A stretch of 54,264 nt of DNA, taken from contig JALHLR010000025.1 of the NCBI GenBank assembly GCA_022844475.1, positions 1 through 54,264 of the forward strand. Direction: 5' to 3'. The stretch comes from Hyphomonadaceae bacterium (GTDB lineage: Bacteria; Pseudomonadota; Alphaproteobacteria; Caulobacterales; Hyphomonadaceae). How positions within the stretch are numbered: the first letter of the stretch is position 1; the number at the start of each line of letters is the position of its first letter. Positions 33,300 through 42,170 of this stretch are shown here, in pieces. The position numbers and the translations under genes were made by a program. The notes under the pieces were generated by a model that did not search any database, had not been told where the DNA came from, and worked only from the letters and a program-made list of their open reading frames with translations.

Positions 33300-34816
33300 C
33301 CGAACAGCCCGTGCAGATACCAGCGCTGGTCCCCGGTCCTGGGATCTTCGCCATTGCCTGCGCGGAAGAGCCAGAAGCGCTCGCCGGCCTCGTCCTCGAC
33401 AATGAAATAGTCCCGTACTGATCGCAGCTCGTCCTTGCTCCGGATCCATTCGCCGAAGATGCGTTCGGGTCCGTCGGCGCGTTTGATCCGGCGTCTTTGC
33501 CCGCGCCACGTGAACTGGATTGGTGGATGATCGGGAAGCAGCGCGACCGTTTCGACAAGCTCTGGGTAGGCAAGAAGGCGGGACGGCCGTGGCCAGTCGA
33601 TCTGCCAGCGGAGTTGCGTGGGCTCCGCCAGTGGCGGGATCCGCGTCACGGAGCGTTCGGGTATATCGCTTTCAACAGCGGCAAGACGATACAGGCGGTC
33701 TTCGCCAACGCGGTTGGTCAGCGTGTCGATCAGTTCGCCGATGTCCCGAACCGGTGTCTCGCCAAGAGCAGAGCCCGGGCGCCAGGGCAGGTCGTCCATG
33801 CGGGAGGCGACAAGCGTCATCCGCTCGACGCCGGGTCCGGGATCGATCGTCTCGATGCGGTCGGTGAGAAGGCGAGAAATCCTGCGGGCCTCGCGCGTGG
33901 GTCGCGCCAATCCTGCGCGGATGGATTCAATGCGGCTGTCGATCCGGAAGAACAGGAGATCGAGCTGCGAGGCGCCGGAGATCTTGTCCTCGAGCAGGGC
34001 TGCGAGTTCGCCTGCAAGTTTCTCGGTGTAACGGTGCAATGTCTCGGGCGCCGAGATCGGTTCGGGAAAGCCCCGCGTGACGCGCGGCAGTTCGGGCGGC
34101 TCCAGCGGAATGAAGGGCTCGCTCACGCGGCCATAGGCCTGATCGATGCGCTGCAGCAGACTTTGCCCGAATCTCAGCGTCAACGGCGCTCGCGGTGTGG
34201 CGTTGAGTTCGCCAATGCTGGCGAAGCCCAGCGTTCGGAGATGTTGCACGACGTCCGACGGGAGACGGAGTGCAGCGACCGGCAGGGAAGCGAGCGCATC
34301 CGCTGTTTCCGATGCTTCGACGACGTTGAGGCGCGGCGCGGTGAAACGAGCAACAGCATGCGCGGCGCCCCAGTTCGCCGCGCATGCCGCACGCATCGCG
34401 ATGCTGGAAGACCTCAGCTTCTGCGAGAGGTCGTCCAGCATCGCGGCTTCGCCGCCGAACAGGTGCGAAACTCCTGTCGCTTCGAACACCAGACCGTCGG
34501 GAGGGTCGACAGCAACGTGCGGCGAGTAGCGCCTGACGGCCCAGAGACCGAGGCGTTCGAGTGCGGCCACGTCTTCTGCTGGATCGGCAAGCTGCGTCTC
34601 GAGGCCAGAGACGAGCGCCTGCGCCTGTGTTGCAGGCATGCCGACGCGAACGCCTGTCTTGCGGGCGGCCATGTTAGCCGCGTGGATCACCTTCGAACGC
34701 CCGTCAGATCCGATGAGAACCAGCGGCCGGTCACGAGGCGGCGCGGTATCGGGTCTCGCCCTGTAGTAGCGATCCGTCGGCCACGTCGGGAGGAAGAGCG
34801 AGACGACCCGTTTCAT
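33296..34816 (-). CDS. imuB: ImuB, inactive Y-family polymerase hub
   Basis: ImuB resembles Y-family polymerases but usually lacks catalytic acidic residues; it binds the beta clamp and recruits ImuA and DnaE2. Start at ATG 34816 ([20 protein letters not shown]) gives 506 residues. Visible features: [39 protein letters not shown] and [31 protein letters not shown] clamp-binding-type region is expected in the C-terminal third but was not assigned by eye. Its first part overlaps the imuA end by about 86 bp. Confidence 0.93.
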   Translation of the reverse strand: MKRVVSLFLPTWPTDRYYRARPDTAPPRDRPLVLIGSDGRSKVIHAANMAARKTGVRVGMPATQAQALVSGLETQLADPAEDVAALERLGLWAVRRYSPHVAVDPPDGLVFEATGVSHLFGGEAAMLDDLSQKLRSSSIAMRAACAANWGAAHAVARFTAPRLNVVEASETADALASLPVAALRLPSDVVQHLRTLGFASIGELNATPRAPLTLRFGQSLLQRIDQAYGRVSEPFIPLEPPELPRVTRGFPEPISAPETLHRYTEKLAGELAALLEDKISGASQLDLLFFRIDSRIESIRAGLARPTREARRISRLLTDRIETIDPGPGVERMTLVASRMDDLPWRPGSALGETPVRDIGELIDTLTNRVGEDRLYRLAAVESDIPERSVTRIPPLAEPTQLRWQIDWPRPSRLLAYPELVETVALLPDHPPIQFTWRGQRRRIKRADGPERIFGEWIRSKDELRSVRDYFIVEDEAGERFWLFRAGNGEDPRTGDQRWYLHGLFG

Positions 34817-35483
34817 CACACGCCTCCACGATGAAGTCTGCACATTGACCGGCCTGGGATCGGATCAGTTCGACCAGCCAGCGGGGTCGACCGACCCCGG
34901 GAACGGGGAGCGGCGATGAGGGAAGGGCAGTTACGCGCCATCGCGTTGTCGCGGCGGTGGGCTGCCCGAAGTCGAATGTGTCGCGATCGCGTTTCCAGCG
35001 GCGGACTATTAGCGCAAGCGTGCCGGACGTCTCCGCAGCAAGCTTGAGGCGGCGCGAGGCTGTCATCGAGAGCTTGGCGATCTCGCCGACAACCGTCCCG
35101 AGGCCGCCATGGCGAAGGCCTTCCTCGCAGCAGGCAAGGAGAGAGGCTTCATCGCCAGCTTCGACGATGATGATGCGATCCGGATCGAGACCGGCCTGGG
35201 CGAGTGCTGGCGCAAACAGATCCGGGCGGGTCATGCACCACAGGATTAGTCCTCGCGTGCGCGCCGCGATGCCGGCGGCGAAGAGAATGGCGGCCGCTCC
35301 GTGCAGGGCGCCGGAGGCGCCGCCAGCAATCTCATGCAGCGAGGCGAGCTCGAGACCTTTGCGGGGAAGCGCGTGGTCGATCGCCGAAACGCCAAATGGG
35401 AGCGTCGCCGCATCGGCACGCGCAGGCGTTCCAACGCGGGCGATGTCGTCTCGAAGCTTGCGCAACAGCGCTTCGTTTCGCAC
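34731..35483 (-). CDS. imuA: ImuA, RecA-like SOS mutagenesis accessory protein
   Basis: ImuA is a RecA-superfamily protein that modulates the ImuB-DnaE2 mutasome. From GTG 35483 (preceded by GGGAGG at a 7-nt spacing) it has 250 residues; a TTG at 35498 would add five. The core reads LPFGVSAIDHALPRKGLELASLHEIAGGASG, with AAAILFAAGIA and GLILWCMTRPDLFAPALAQAGLDPDRIIIVEAG. The protein lies first in the imuA-imuB-dnaE2 operon. A LexA box is 17 bp upstream of the start, so it is SOS-induced. Confidence 0.92.
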   Translation of the reverse strand: MRNEALLRKLRDDIARVGTPARADAATLPFGVSAIDHALPRKGLELASLHEIAGGASGALHGAAAILFAAGIAARTRGLILWCMTRPDLFAPALAQAGLDPDRIIIVEAGDEASLLACCEEGLRHGGLGTVVGEIAKLSMTASRRLKLAAETSGTLALIVRRWKRDRDTFDFGQPTAATTRWRVTALPSSPLPVPGVGRPRWLVELIRSQAGQCADFIVEACDETGRLALPPDVADGSLLQGETRYRAAS

Positions 35484-35499
35484 AGCAGCCTCCCACAAT

Positions 35500-35514
35500 G
35501 TTCCTGATTTGTTC
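35500..35514. promoter_or_regulatory. LexA box before imuA
   Basis: GTTCCTGATTTGTTC matches the alphaproteobacterial SOS box GTTC-N7-GTTC exactly. It lies 17 bp upstream of the imuA GTG start, where LexA would block transcription. Confidence 0.85.
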
Positions 35515-35607
35515 TAGATGACAAGCAGAGTCAAATCGCGACGCGACCCTTGCCTTCCGGTCCGCTCCCGTTAGTCTCGTCGTAAGTAAATACGCACGAG
35601 AAAACGC

Positions 35608-36075
35608 ATGAGCGTGATGATCCTGGAAATTGATGACCCTACGCAGATCGCAGCGATCCAAAAGGCTGTCGCTCAGATTCTGCCGCCAGCTTCAATCAAG
35701 GTCTTTCAAGAACTGCAGCCCGATGCACCGTCGGCCGCCGCGAATCCGCTGGACGAGCTGGCCGCGAAAATCGCTGTAGCTGTCCGCCCAAACGCCCGCC
35801 AGAGCATGCGACAGGAAGCGTTGCGAGCGGCGCTCGGCGGGTGGGACACTTTCTGGGATCAGAAAGGCACGCCCGATCCGGCTTTGCGAAATGCCTTTGG
35901 CGCCATCTCCAAGGCAATGCGGGTCGTATTTCCGCATGATGCTTCGCCGATTGATCGGATCGTCGTTAGACGGAAGCGTTTCGACAAAGATGGCACATAT
36001 CTCGGTACGTCCTACCACCAGACTCAACTAGGATTGCGTGTGCGCGATATCCTGAAAGTTGAGGGGAGCATCTGA
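35608..36075 (+). CDS. Small unrecognised protein upstream of the first STAND gene
   Basis: A 155-residue cytoplasmic protein starts at ATG 35608, divergent from imuA and 61 bp before the large STAND-like gene on the same strand. No known family is recognised. The N-terminal half is helical (IAAIQKAVAQILPP), followed by KRFDKDGTYLGTSYHQTQLGLRVRDILKVEG, which could be a winged-helix or partner-binding end. There is no signal peptide or membrane helix. The tight spacing suggests co-expression with the ATPase, for example as a sensor partner, but nothing shows it directly. Confidence 0.6.
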   Translation: MSVMILEIDDPTQIAAIQKAVAQILPPASIKVFQELQPDAPSAAANPLDELAAKIAVAVRPNARQSMRQEALRAALGGWDTFWDQKGTPDPALRNAFGAISKAMRVVFPHDASPIDRIVVRRKRFDKDGTYLGTSYHQTQLGLRVRDILKVEGSI

Positions 36076-36136
36076 AACAGGAGCTGAGCGAGTTGCTTGG
36101 CTTCCTTCAGTCGCACGGTGAAGAAACGGCGCTCAG

Positions 36137-39100
36137 ATGACACAGGCCGGCGGCCCAGCTGCACTTAACGGGTTTCTCTATCAGATCATCCAGCATCTTG
36201 GCTGGCTTACCGACGTCACTCTGTCCGGAGAGCTGAGCGGCGAGGCCGTCGACAATGCGCGTCTGGTGCTGGAGCCAAGAGCCGGTGGTGATGCTCGCGC
36301 TGAACTCGCAAGCAAGCGCCTCGTGGAGCAGTACAAAACGCGCCGCGGCGCCACTTGGGCGATACTGGACATTGAGTCGGTTCTGAAAGATCTGAGAAAA
36401 GCAGTTCCGGGCCCGCTTCCACTCAACGCCAGCTATCGGTTCGTAACAGATGGCAGGTCAGGAAATCTGGAGCCGCTAACGTCCTTTCTCCAGCATGTGA
36501 GATCGGCGGCAAGCCCCGCAGAACTCGACGATCTCGCCGCACGGCGCTTCCACGGCGCCTTTACCGGAACCAATCGCGAGTATTTCGACAGGATCGTCCA
36601 GGAGACACGAAGCGCGACGTCGCTCAACGATGATGAAGCTGGAGCGGTCTTCCATCTGCTTCAACACTTTGAGATGGAGTTTGGCGCCGATGCCAATAGC
36701 ATCGTGGCGGCCATCGAGAATCGAATTCGCCCCTACGCGTCTGATCTGGGCGCGGAGACCAAGATCCGCGAGCATCTCGTTGGCATCCTGATGGAAAGAT
36801 TGAGCAAGGGAGAGGCGCAGCTTCGCGCCGAGGATATCGACGAAATTTTGCGGCACGCTGGGTTAAGCCCGCAGCGGTTGAGGCGCGCGAAGCGACTATC
36901 AGATACGATTTCGGGCCTGACACGGCGCCGCCTTGAGCAAAGCGGTTATAGATCCGATCGAGACGTCCGCGCTCCCACCAACTGGAGTGAAGAGCGACCA
37001 GTTCTTCTGATTGCGGGAGAGAGTGGCGCCGGCAAGACGTGGCAACTGGGAAGCTTTCTGCTGTCGTGCGCAAGAGCGGGGATACCGGCTACCCTCGTTC
37101 GAAGCGGAAACTCAGCGGACGAAATTCTTCGCAACGCAGCAAATGACTTCTGGCAGGTTGGGCTGGGCGAAACGTCGGAGCGAACGCCTGCCGCGCTCGC
37201 CGCGCATCTGAGGGAGTTGATGCCAAACTTGGCCGGGACGGGCATCGTTATCGCCGTCGATAACGTTCTGGACATCGATCTGGCGCGCGATCTCGTTCGG
37301 CAAGACTGGGACGTTTGGGGCATGCGCCTGGTCATGACGGTCTCGACGCCTGTCATGAATGCGCTGCGCTCGACTGATGCGAGCAGCATTCACGTACACA
37401 CAGTCGGCGACTTCACGATCGATGAGCTGGACGCGCTTCTTCGGACGCGGGGAACCCGATGGGCCGATCTGGCTCACGACCAGAAACGCCTGTTGCTGAA
37501 GCCTGTTCTTGCTGGTCTGTTTCTGGAGCTGCCGTACGAAGACATTCAAAAGGCTCCCCGCAGCGAGTACGAGATCTTCGACCGCTTCTGGGAACGAATT
37601 GCTGTCAAAGGCTCGCCAGGGGACGAGGGCATCGTGATCGCTCTGGCGATGCGCGTTCTTCAGGGAGAGTCGTACCCTCTGCCGCGGCCGTTGTGGCGCG
37701 AGGTCGGGCTCGAGAGCGCGGACGCGCTGACGCGCCTCGCCGACGCGGGCTGGCTGCGCACGAGCGAGGACGGTGCGGTCGAGTTCACGCATGATCGCCT
37801 TCTGAACTGGGCTGCTGCGAAGGCTCTGACGTACCAGTTCCAGCGACAACGGATCTCCGTAGATGAGCTCGCGACGCGCCTCACACAAGCGGTCTCGAGA
37901 ACGCGTGACACCAAGCTGAGAAGTCTGACCTACATTCCGATGGACGCGCTATGGCTTCTGTCCGCTCATGAGGCAAATGGCGATGCCATTGATCGGATCA
38001 TCACTTACTTCGAAGAGAGCGGTGATTTTGGCAGTTACGGCAACGAGCTGTACGAGCCGCTTTTGCCAACGCTCGGCCAGCGCGCTGTTCCGATTTTGAT
38101 ACGGCGCATGCGCCGAATTCCAGACGGCTCCGACAAGTCATACAGATTAGGACTGATTGCAGAAGCCTTTGCAGCTCTTGCGACCCAGGAAAGTGTCGAT
38201 CTGACCGGCGTCGTTGCGCCGCTGTTGAATAGCCAGTCAGTCGACAGCTATCGGATCGCGTTGACGGTGTTGGCCGTATCGCCTGATCCGCGTCTCCTCG
38301 ACCGCCTTTTGGAGATCCATCAAGATCACTCCAGTGATCTGAGTAAAGATCGAGAGGGGCGTTACCTCGATCTTTATCAGAAGTCATTCGAGGCCTTACG
38401 TTGCTCGATCGCAAAAGCACCTAACTGGCTGCGTGACCGCATTCTGCACGCGGATGCAGCAGCCGAGCCGCTCCACGAACTAGCGTACCAGCTGGCCGCT
38501 TTGGACCACCCGGATGCGGCCACGATCTGGGCAGAAACTGCGGACCTTTTGATAGCAAAAGTTGGCCAGCATAAGCCGCGCGCGATACTCAACTGCATCG
38601 CTCGCTTCGCGGATCATACAAGACAGCAGTTTGTTACTGATCACCTTGCCAGCCCATCCGACTGGGCGGGCGGCGTCGCGCTTTGGGTTCTTTCGATTCT
38701 CGATCCGCTTGCGGCGATCGACAAGCTTGTCGTCGTAAATGAGAGCGAGAGATATCTGACGCGGGGATGGTGGCTACCAACATTGCTCCTAAAGCATCCG
38801 GAAATCACGCACCGTCGGATCCTTGATCTGGCTCGGGGGAGTGAGGGGCGGACCATCGTCGAACAGCTTTTTACCGAGCGACCGGACGATATGAGCGAGG
38901 AAATGCTTCGGTTCGTTCTTCGCGATTTCGAGCGCGAGTTGAAACAACCGCCGCCCGAAGCTTCAAAAGAAAATTCGTTCTGGCCTTACAGAACGCTCGA
39001 GTTTCTCGGCAAGATCACGCGCCCTGACTACCTTGCGATTCTGGCGGAAGAAGCCGACGGTGAGCTTGAGCGGCGGATATCGGAAGTAGCGATTAAACGC

Positions 39101-40660
39101 CTACGTATCAACTCCAACTCCCGCGAGCTTCTGATCGAAGCCTGTCGGCGCGTTCTGACGCTCATTCCTGGAGAAGGACTGACACGACTTCTGCTGCACG
39201 AACTTTCCTCCCCGCACTTCTGGGTGAGATACTGCGGTCTCAAGTGGGCGGCGCTTCGCGGAGCGGACGCTATGGTGGCGCGCCTGGCCGCTGCCGCCGA
39301 ACGCACACGTTTAGCAAGACCTGGCGATCGCGAATCCAACGAAAATATGGAATTCGTCATGGCCATGAAGGCCCTCGCTGCGCTTGGCGCCGACAAGCAG
39401 CTCGTCGGCATATTGCAAAGCGAAGTGTCTGCAAATGTGCCGATCGATCTCGCCTGGCTCAGGCCGGATCGCACCATGTCGAAAGATATCTCGGCCTTGG
39501 CGTTCCTTGTGTTGAACGAGATCAACTCCACTGAGGAAGCAAAACTACGAGCGCTTCACGTAGCGTGGCTCAGCGATGACATCGACTTTATTCCCGTCCT
39601 TCAGGGTGTTCTTGAACGCGTCAATCCGTCTTCCAGAGTTGCGCGATATGCATGCAAAGCGTTGCGTGCATTAGGAGACCGGACGAGCGTGTTCGCCGAG
39701 CTCGCTCGGCGCTTATTATACACCTCGGACAACAGGCACGCCGCACTGGAGGCATTGCTAGCGATGGAAGCGACAGGATTGCCGGTGCTGCAACGCTGGC
39801 TGCAAGACCAGACTATCGAGAAGAGTCACGATGACGAGCAGTCGGTCATTCGTGCACTCTACGCCAATCCCGATACCCGCTCAGAGGGTGTCCGATTTGC
39901 TGCCGAGCGCTGCCGACGGACGCGATACTTCTTTGATGGCCTCTACGACATCGCCGCCGAAGAGAACGATCCCGTACTCAGGGAACAAGTGTTCGACAAG
40001 GCCTTCGCGGTACAATCGGATGGCAGCCATCTCATCCGAGCGATCAAAGGGCTCGCCAAGTTCAACTCTGCGCGCGCGATCGACGCGGCTGAGCTCGCTC
40101 TGCAATCAAAACCAAAGCTTGCAGATCGGCTGTGTGTTCTGATCGCGCGGATTGATCCGGAAGTGGCTCCGCATCGACTTGTGCAAATCGCTATCCAAGC
40201 AGATCGAAAGGAGTTGAGACGTGCGGTCGGTCGGGCGCTGCACCGTCTCGACCCCGAGCAGGTTGGAGAGATTATCGCTGCCCGAACTTCCGGTTCGGTG
40301 GCGGAGCGCAAGGTCGTGGCGGAGCTCGCAGGATGGATAGCCGACCCTCGTTTGGTCGCGCATCTTGTCCGCATGGCTGCGGATGATCAGGATCGCGACG
40401 TTCGGACAGCGGCGCTTGCTGCGCTCGATCGACGTAAGTCGGAAAACAATCTCCTCAACCTGGTTGCCGAATTTCCCCGCAGAGACAGCCATCAACGCTG
40501 GGCCAGGTTACTCGCGATCGTTGAAAACGCAGATATAGACCTGATGACGAGCCGCTATGACCCGCTCTCCGTGGGCCGCATGCTGACCGACGACATACCG
40601 CCTGCCTTTGAGTTTCACGCAAACGAGATTCTCAAACGCAGGCGCCAGAAGGAAGGTTAG
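36137..40660 (+). CDS. Nuclease-STAND ATPase with HEAT-like repeats 1
   Basis: A 1507-residue protein built like an Avs-type defence STAND protein. Residues 1-70 look like a dsDNA_nuc/Cap4-type nuclease: NGFLYQIIQHLG, then LVLEPRAGGD and RLVEQYKTR, giving acidic residues E46 and D52 before Glu64-x-x-Lys67. The P-loop GESGAGKT is at 294-301, with a Walker B-like GIVIAVDNVLDID near 369-381. From about 600 to the end it has HEAT/armadillo-like helical repeats (QSVIRALYAN, LLAMEATGLPVLQRWL, VRTAALAALDRRKSEN). These proteins sense phage proteins and degrade DNA. The sensor target is unknown; a KAP- or restriction-type P-loop protein is an alternative. Confidence 0.65.
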   Translation: MTQAGGPAALNGFLYQIIQHLGWLTDVTLSGELSGEAVDNARLVLEPRAGGDARAELASKRLVEQYKTRRGATWAILDIESVLKDLRKAVPGPLPLNASYRFVTDGRSGNLEPLTSFLQHVRSAASPAELDDLAARRFHGAFTGTNREYFDRIVQETRSATSLNDDEAGAVFHLLQHFEMEFGADANSIVAAIENRIRPYASDLGAETKIREHLVGILMERLSKGEAQLRAEDIDEILRHAGLSPQRLRRAKRLSDTISGLTRRRLEQSGYRSDRDVRAPTNWSEERPVLLIAGESGAGKTWQLGSFLLSCARAGIPATLVRSGNSADEILRNAANDFWQVGLGETSERTPAALAAHLRELMPNLAGTGIVIAVDNVLDIDLARDLVRQDWDVWGMRLVMTVSTPVMNALRSTDASSIHVHTVGDFTIDELDALLRTRGTRWADLAHDQKRLLLKPVLAGLFLELPYEDIQKAPRSEYEIFDRFWERIAVKGSPGDEGIVIALAMRVLQGESYPLPRPLWREVGLESADALTRLADAGWLRTSEDGAVEFTHDRLLNWAAAKALTYQFQRQRISVDELATRLTQAVSRTRDTKLRSLTYIPMDALWLLSAHEANGDAIDRIITYFEESGDFGSYGNELYEPLLPTLGQRAVPILIRRMRRIPDGSDKSYRLGLIAEAFAALATQESVDLTGVVAPLLNSQSVDSYRIALTVLAVSPDPRLLDRLLEIHQDHSSDLSKDREGRYLDLYQKSFEALRCSIAKAPNWLRDRILHADAAAEPLHELAYQLAALDHPDAATIWAETADLLIAKVGQHKPRAILNCIARFADHTRQQFVTDHLASPSDWAGGVALWVLSILDPLAAIDKLVVVNESERYLTRGWWLPTLLLKHPEITHRRILDLARGSEGRTIVEQLFTERPDDMSEEMLRFVLRDFERELKQPPPEASKENSFWPYRTLEFLGKITRPDYLAILAEEADGELERRISEVAIKRLRINSNSRELLIEACRRVLTLIPGEGLTRLLLHELSSPHFWVRYCGLKWAALRGADAMVARLAAAAERTRLARPGDRESNENMEFVMAMKALAALGADKQLVGILQSEVSANVPIDLAWLRPDRTMSKDISALAFLVLNEINSTEEAKLRALHVAWLSDDIDFIPVLQGVLERVNPSSRVARYACKALRALGDRTSVFAELARRLLYTSDNRHAALEALLAMEATGLPVLQRWLQDQTIEKSHDDEQSVIRALYANPDTRSEGVRFAAERCRRTRYFFDGLYDIAAEENDPVLREQVFDKAFAVQSDGSHLIRAIKGLAKFNSARAIDAAELALQSKPKLADRLCVLIARIDPEVAPHRLVQIAIQADRKELRRAVGRALHRLDPEQVGEIIAARTSGSVAERKVVAELAGWIADPRLVAHLVRMAADDQDRDVRTAALAALDRRKSENNLLNLVAEFPRRDSHQRWARLLAIVENADIDLMTSRYDPLSVGRMLTDDIPPAFEFHANEILKRRRQKEG

Positions 40661-40663
40661 TTA

Positions 40664-40685
40664 CCCCCCCCCGGGGGGGGGGGGG
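40664..40685. repeat. C9-G13 homopolymer tract
   Basis: Nine C residues (40664-40672) are followed directly by thirteen G residues (40673-40685), three bases after the STAND 1 stop and between convergent genes. It could be a terminator-type hairpin or phase-variable tract, or it could mark a sequencing or assembly join. Confidence 0.6.
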
Positions 40686-40759
40686 CATCCCGGGCAGCGC
40701 ATCCGGACATAGATCGTTGCTTGAGAAGATGCGGCAGGGAACGCGGTCCGCTCTCCATT

Positions 40760-42166
40760 TCATTCTTGCGGAATTGGTCCGGTGTTGCAGGGGAGGCGAC
40801 TTATCTCATCCGCGGACCAGCAAACTTTCCGATACGCGCACATCTGACAGCAGACAGCGTGTTCGAAGTACCCAATGAGGCATCGGTCTCGTTTTGCTTG
40901 TGCGACGGATCGGCTGGAACAGTGGAAGGGATGTCCGGAAGGAAAATAGATGGGTGGCTCGTTTGAGGGGTTATAGACAATCACGGTCAGGCCATCGTCT
41001 GCCCGGGCAGAGTTTGCTGCGTTGTGGCGCGTGCAGTCAGAGTAGGTGGGGTCAGGACGCAGGTAGTGGTTCGGTTGGCCGAGCGTCAGAATGACCGCCC
41101 GATCGGAGCCGCGCGGGCGCCACTCCATCTCCCGTTCTTCATTTGCGAACTTGCCGGCGAAATCCGCTAGATCGGCAGGTGCGGCCGACGAACCGAGCCA
41201 AGCGTTCACACGTGCAAGAAGCGCCGCGGTTTGTTGCCCGACAAGCTGCTGATGTCCGGGAAACTGATCGAACTCGTAAGGCAGCACGTCATCGGCGGCG
41301 TCGATCACGCGGATGCACGTGTCATCGTGCAATCTGAGCACAACTGCAGGACCAACCCTTTGTCGAGGGCGTTCAAATTGCGGCCACGCATCGTTCGCTG
41401 TTGAAACTCGATTTCCAACACCGACCCAGCGCACCTCCATGGGGCTGCAAAAAGAGGATAACTGCGAAACCTCAATTGCGGCCGAGGGTCGAGGGAGAAA
41501 TCCGCGTTTCGCCATCGCGTGAAAAAAAGGTTCTTCGCGAAGGCCCGCAAATTCGAAGAACTGGATGTCGCCCTTGCCGCCGAAAAGAGTCTGATCCGGG
41601 TTGTCGAATACGATCCACCACTGACCCGAGGTGATTACGGCTGCCTTCAGTGGAAGCTTGTTCCGCGCATTGATGAGGCCAACATATTCACGCAACTTCT
41701 CGAGCCAGCCGACCCAGGTTTTATTGACCGGCGCATCAGCGGAGGGGTTTTCCAGGTAAGCGATCGCACTTCGAACCAAGTCGACTTCGCGGCTTGGACC
41801 AAGCGAGCCGCGAGGCCAGCCGCCAAGCGGGGTTGGCGGAGGAACATCGGAAGGTTTGGCCTCAACCAGAACGGCCGGCGACGCATCACGCGCATCCACG
41901 CCAAGGTAGTCGGCATACAGAGTTGTCTTTCCTCCCCGCAAGCGGGCTTCCTGGATCATGGTGTCCGAGAAACCGCTCAGATCCCAACCCAACGCTTCGA
42001 GCGTCGGATCGATGAGATCGCGCCTGGTCCTATGCTCTGGTGCGGTATCAGTCCGGGTTGCTTGCGCCTGACTTTCGTCTCGGATCGTAAACTCTTCGAG
42101 CCGTGCGGCCGCGTCAAATTTTCTCTGATACTGTCCAAACTCGGTAAGTCCGCCCCCCCAACGCAT
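40760..42166 (-). CDS. HsdR_N-like nuclease protein with Cys-rich end
   Basis: A 468-residue protein with a type I restriction HsdR N-terminal fold: TRRDLIDPTLEALGWDL (48-63), Asp86 in LYADYLGVD and VLVEAKPSD with Glu102 and Lys104, the PD-(D/E)xK pattern. The following segment (WLEKLREYVGLINARNKLPLKAAVITSGQWWIVFDN) fits HsdR_N proteins that lack a helicase. The last 60 residues are cysteine-rich (CLIGYFEHAVCCQMCAYRKVCW) and could hold a metal cluster. It starts 4 bp after the second STAND gene on the same strand, so the two are probably translated together. Confidence 0.7.
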   Translation of the reverse strand: MRWGGGLTEFGQYQRKFDAAARLEEFTIRDESQAQATRTDTAPEHRTRRDLIDPTLEALGWDLSGFSDTMIQEARLRGGKTTLYADYLGVDARDASPAVLVEAKPSDVPPPTPLGGWPRGSLGPSREVDLVRSAIAYLENPSADAPVNKTWVGWLEKLREYVGLINARNKLPLKAAVITSGQWWIVFDNPDQTLFGGKGDIQFFEFAGLREEPFFHAMAKRGFLPRPSAAIEVSQLSSFCSPMEVRWVGVGNRVSTANDAWPQFERPRQRVGPAVVLRLHDDTCIRVIDAADDVLPYEFDQFPGHQQLVGQQTAALLARVNAWLGSSAAPADLADFAGKFANEEREMEWRPRGSDRAVILTLGQPNHYLRPDPTYSDCTRHNAANSARADDGLTVIVYNPSNEPPIYFPSGHPFHCSSRSVAQAKRDRCLIGYFEHAVCCQMCAYRKVCWSADEISRLPCNTGPIPQE

Positions 42167-42170
42167 GAGA

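Noticed and set aside
33497..34834. Plus-strand 445-residue frame opposite imuB
   Set aside because: Antisense to a complete ImuB with recognisable motifs; shadow composition.
36072..36139. Possible 22-residue peptide between the 155-residue gene and STAND 1
   Set aside because: It has no ATG or GTG start and no convincing ribosome site, although it ends exactly at the STAND 1 start.
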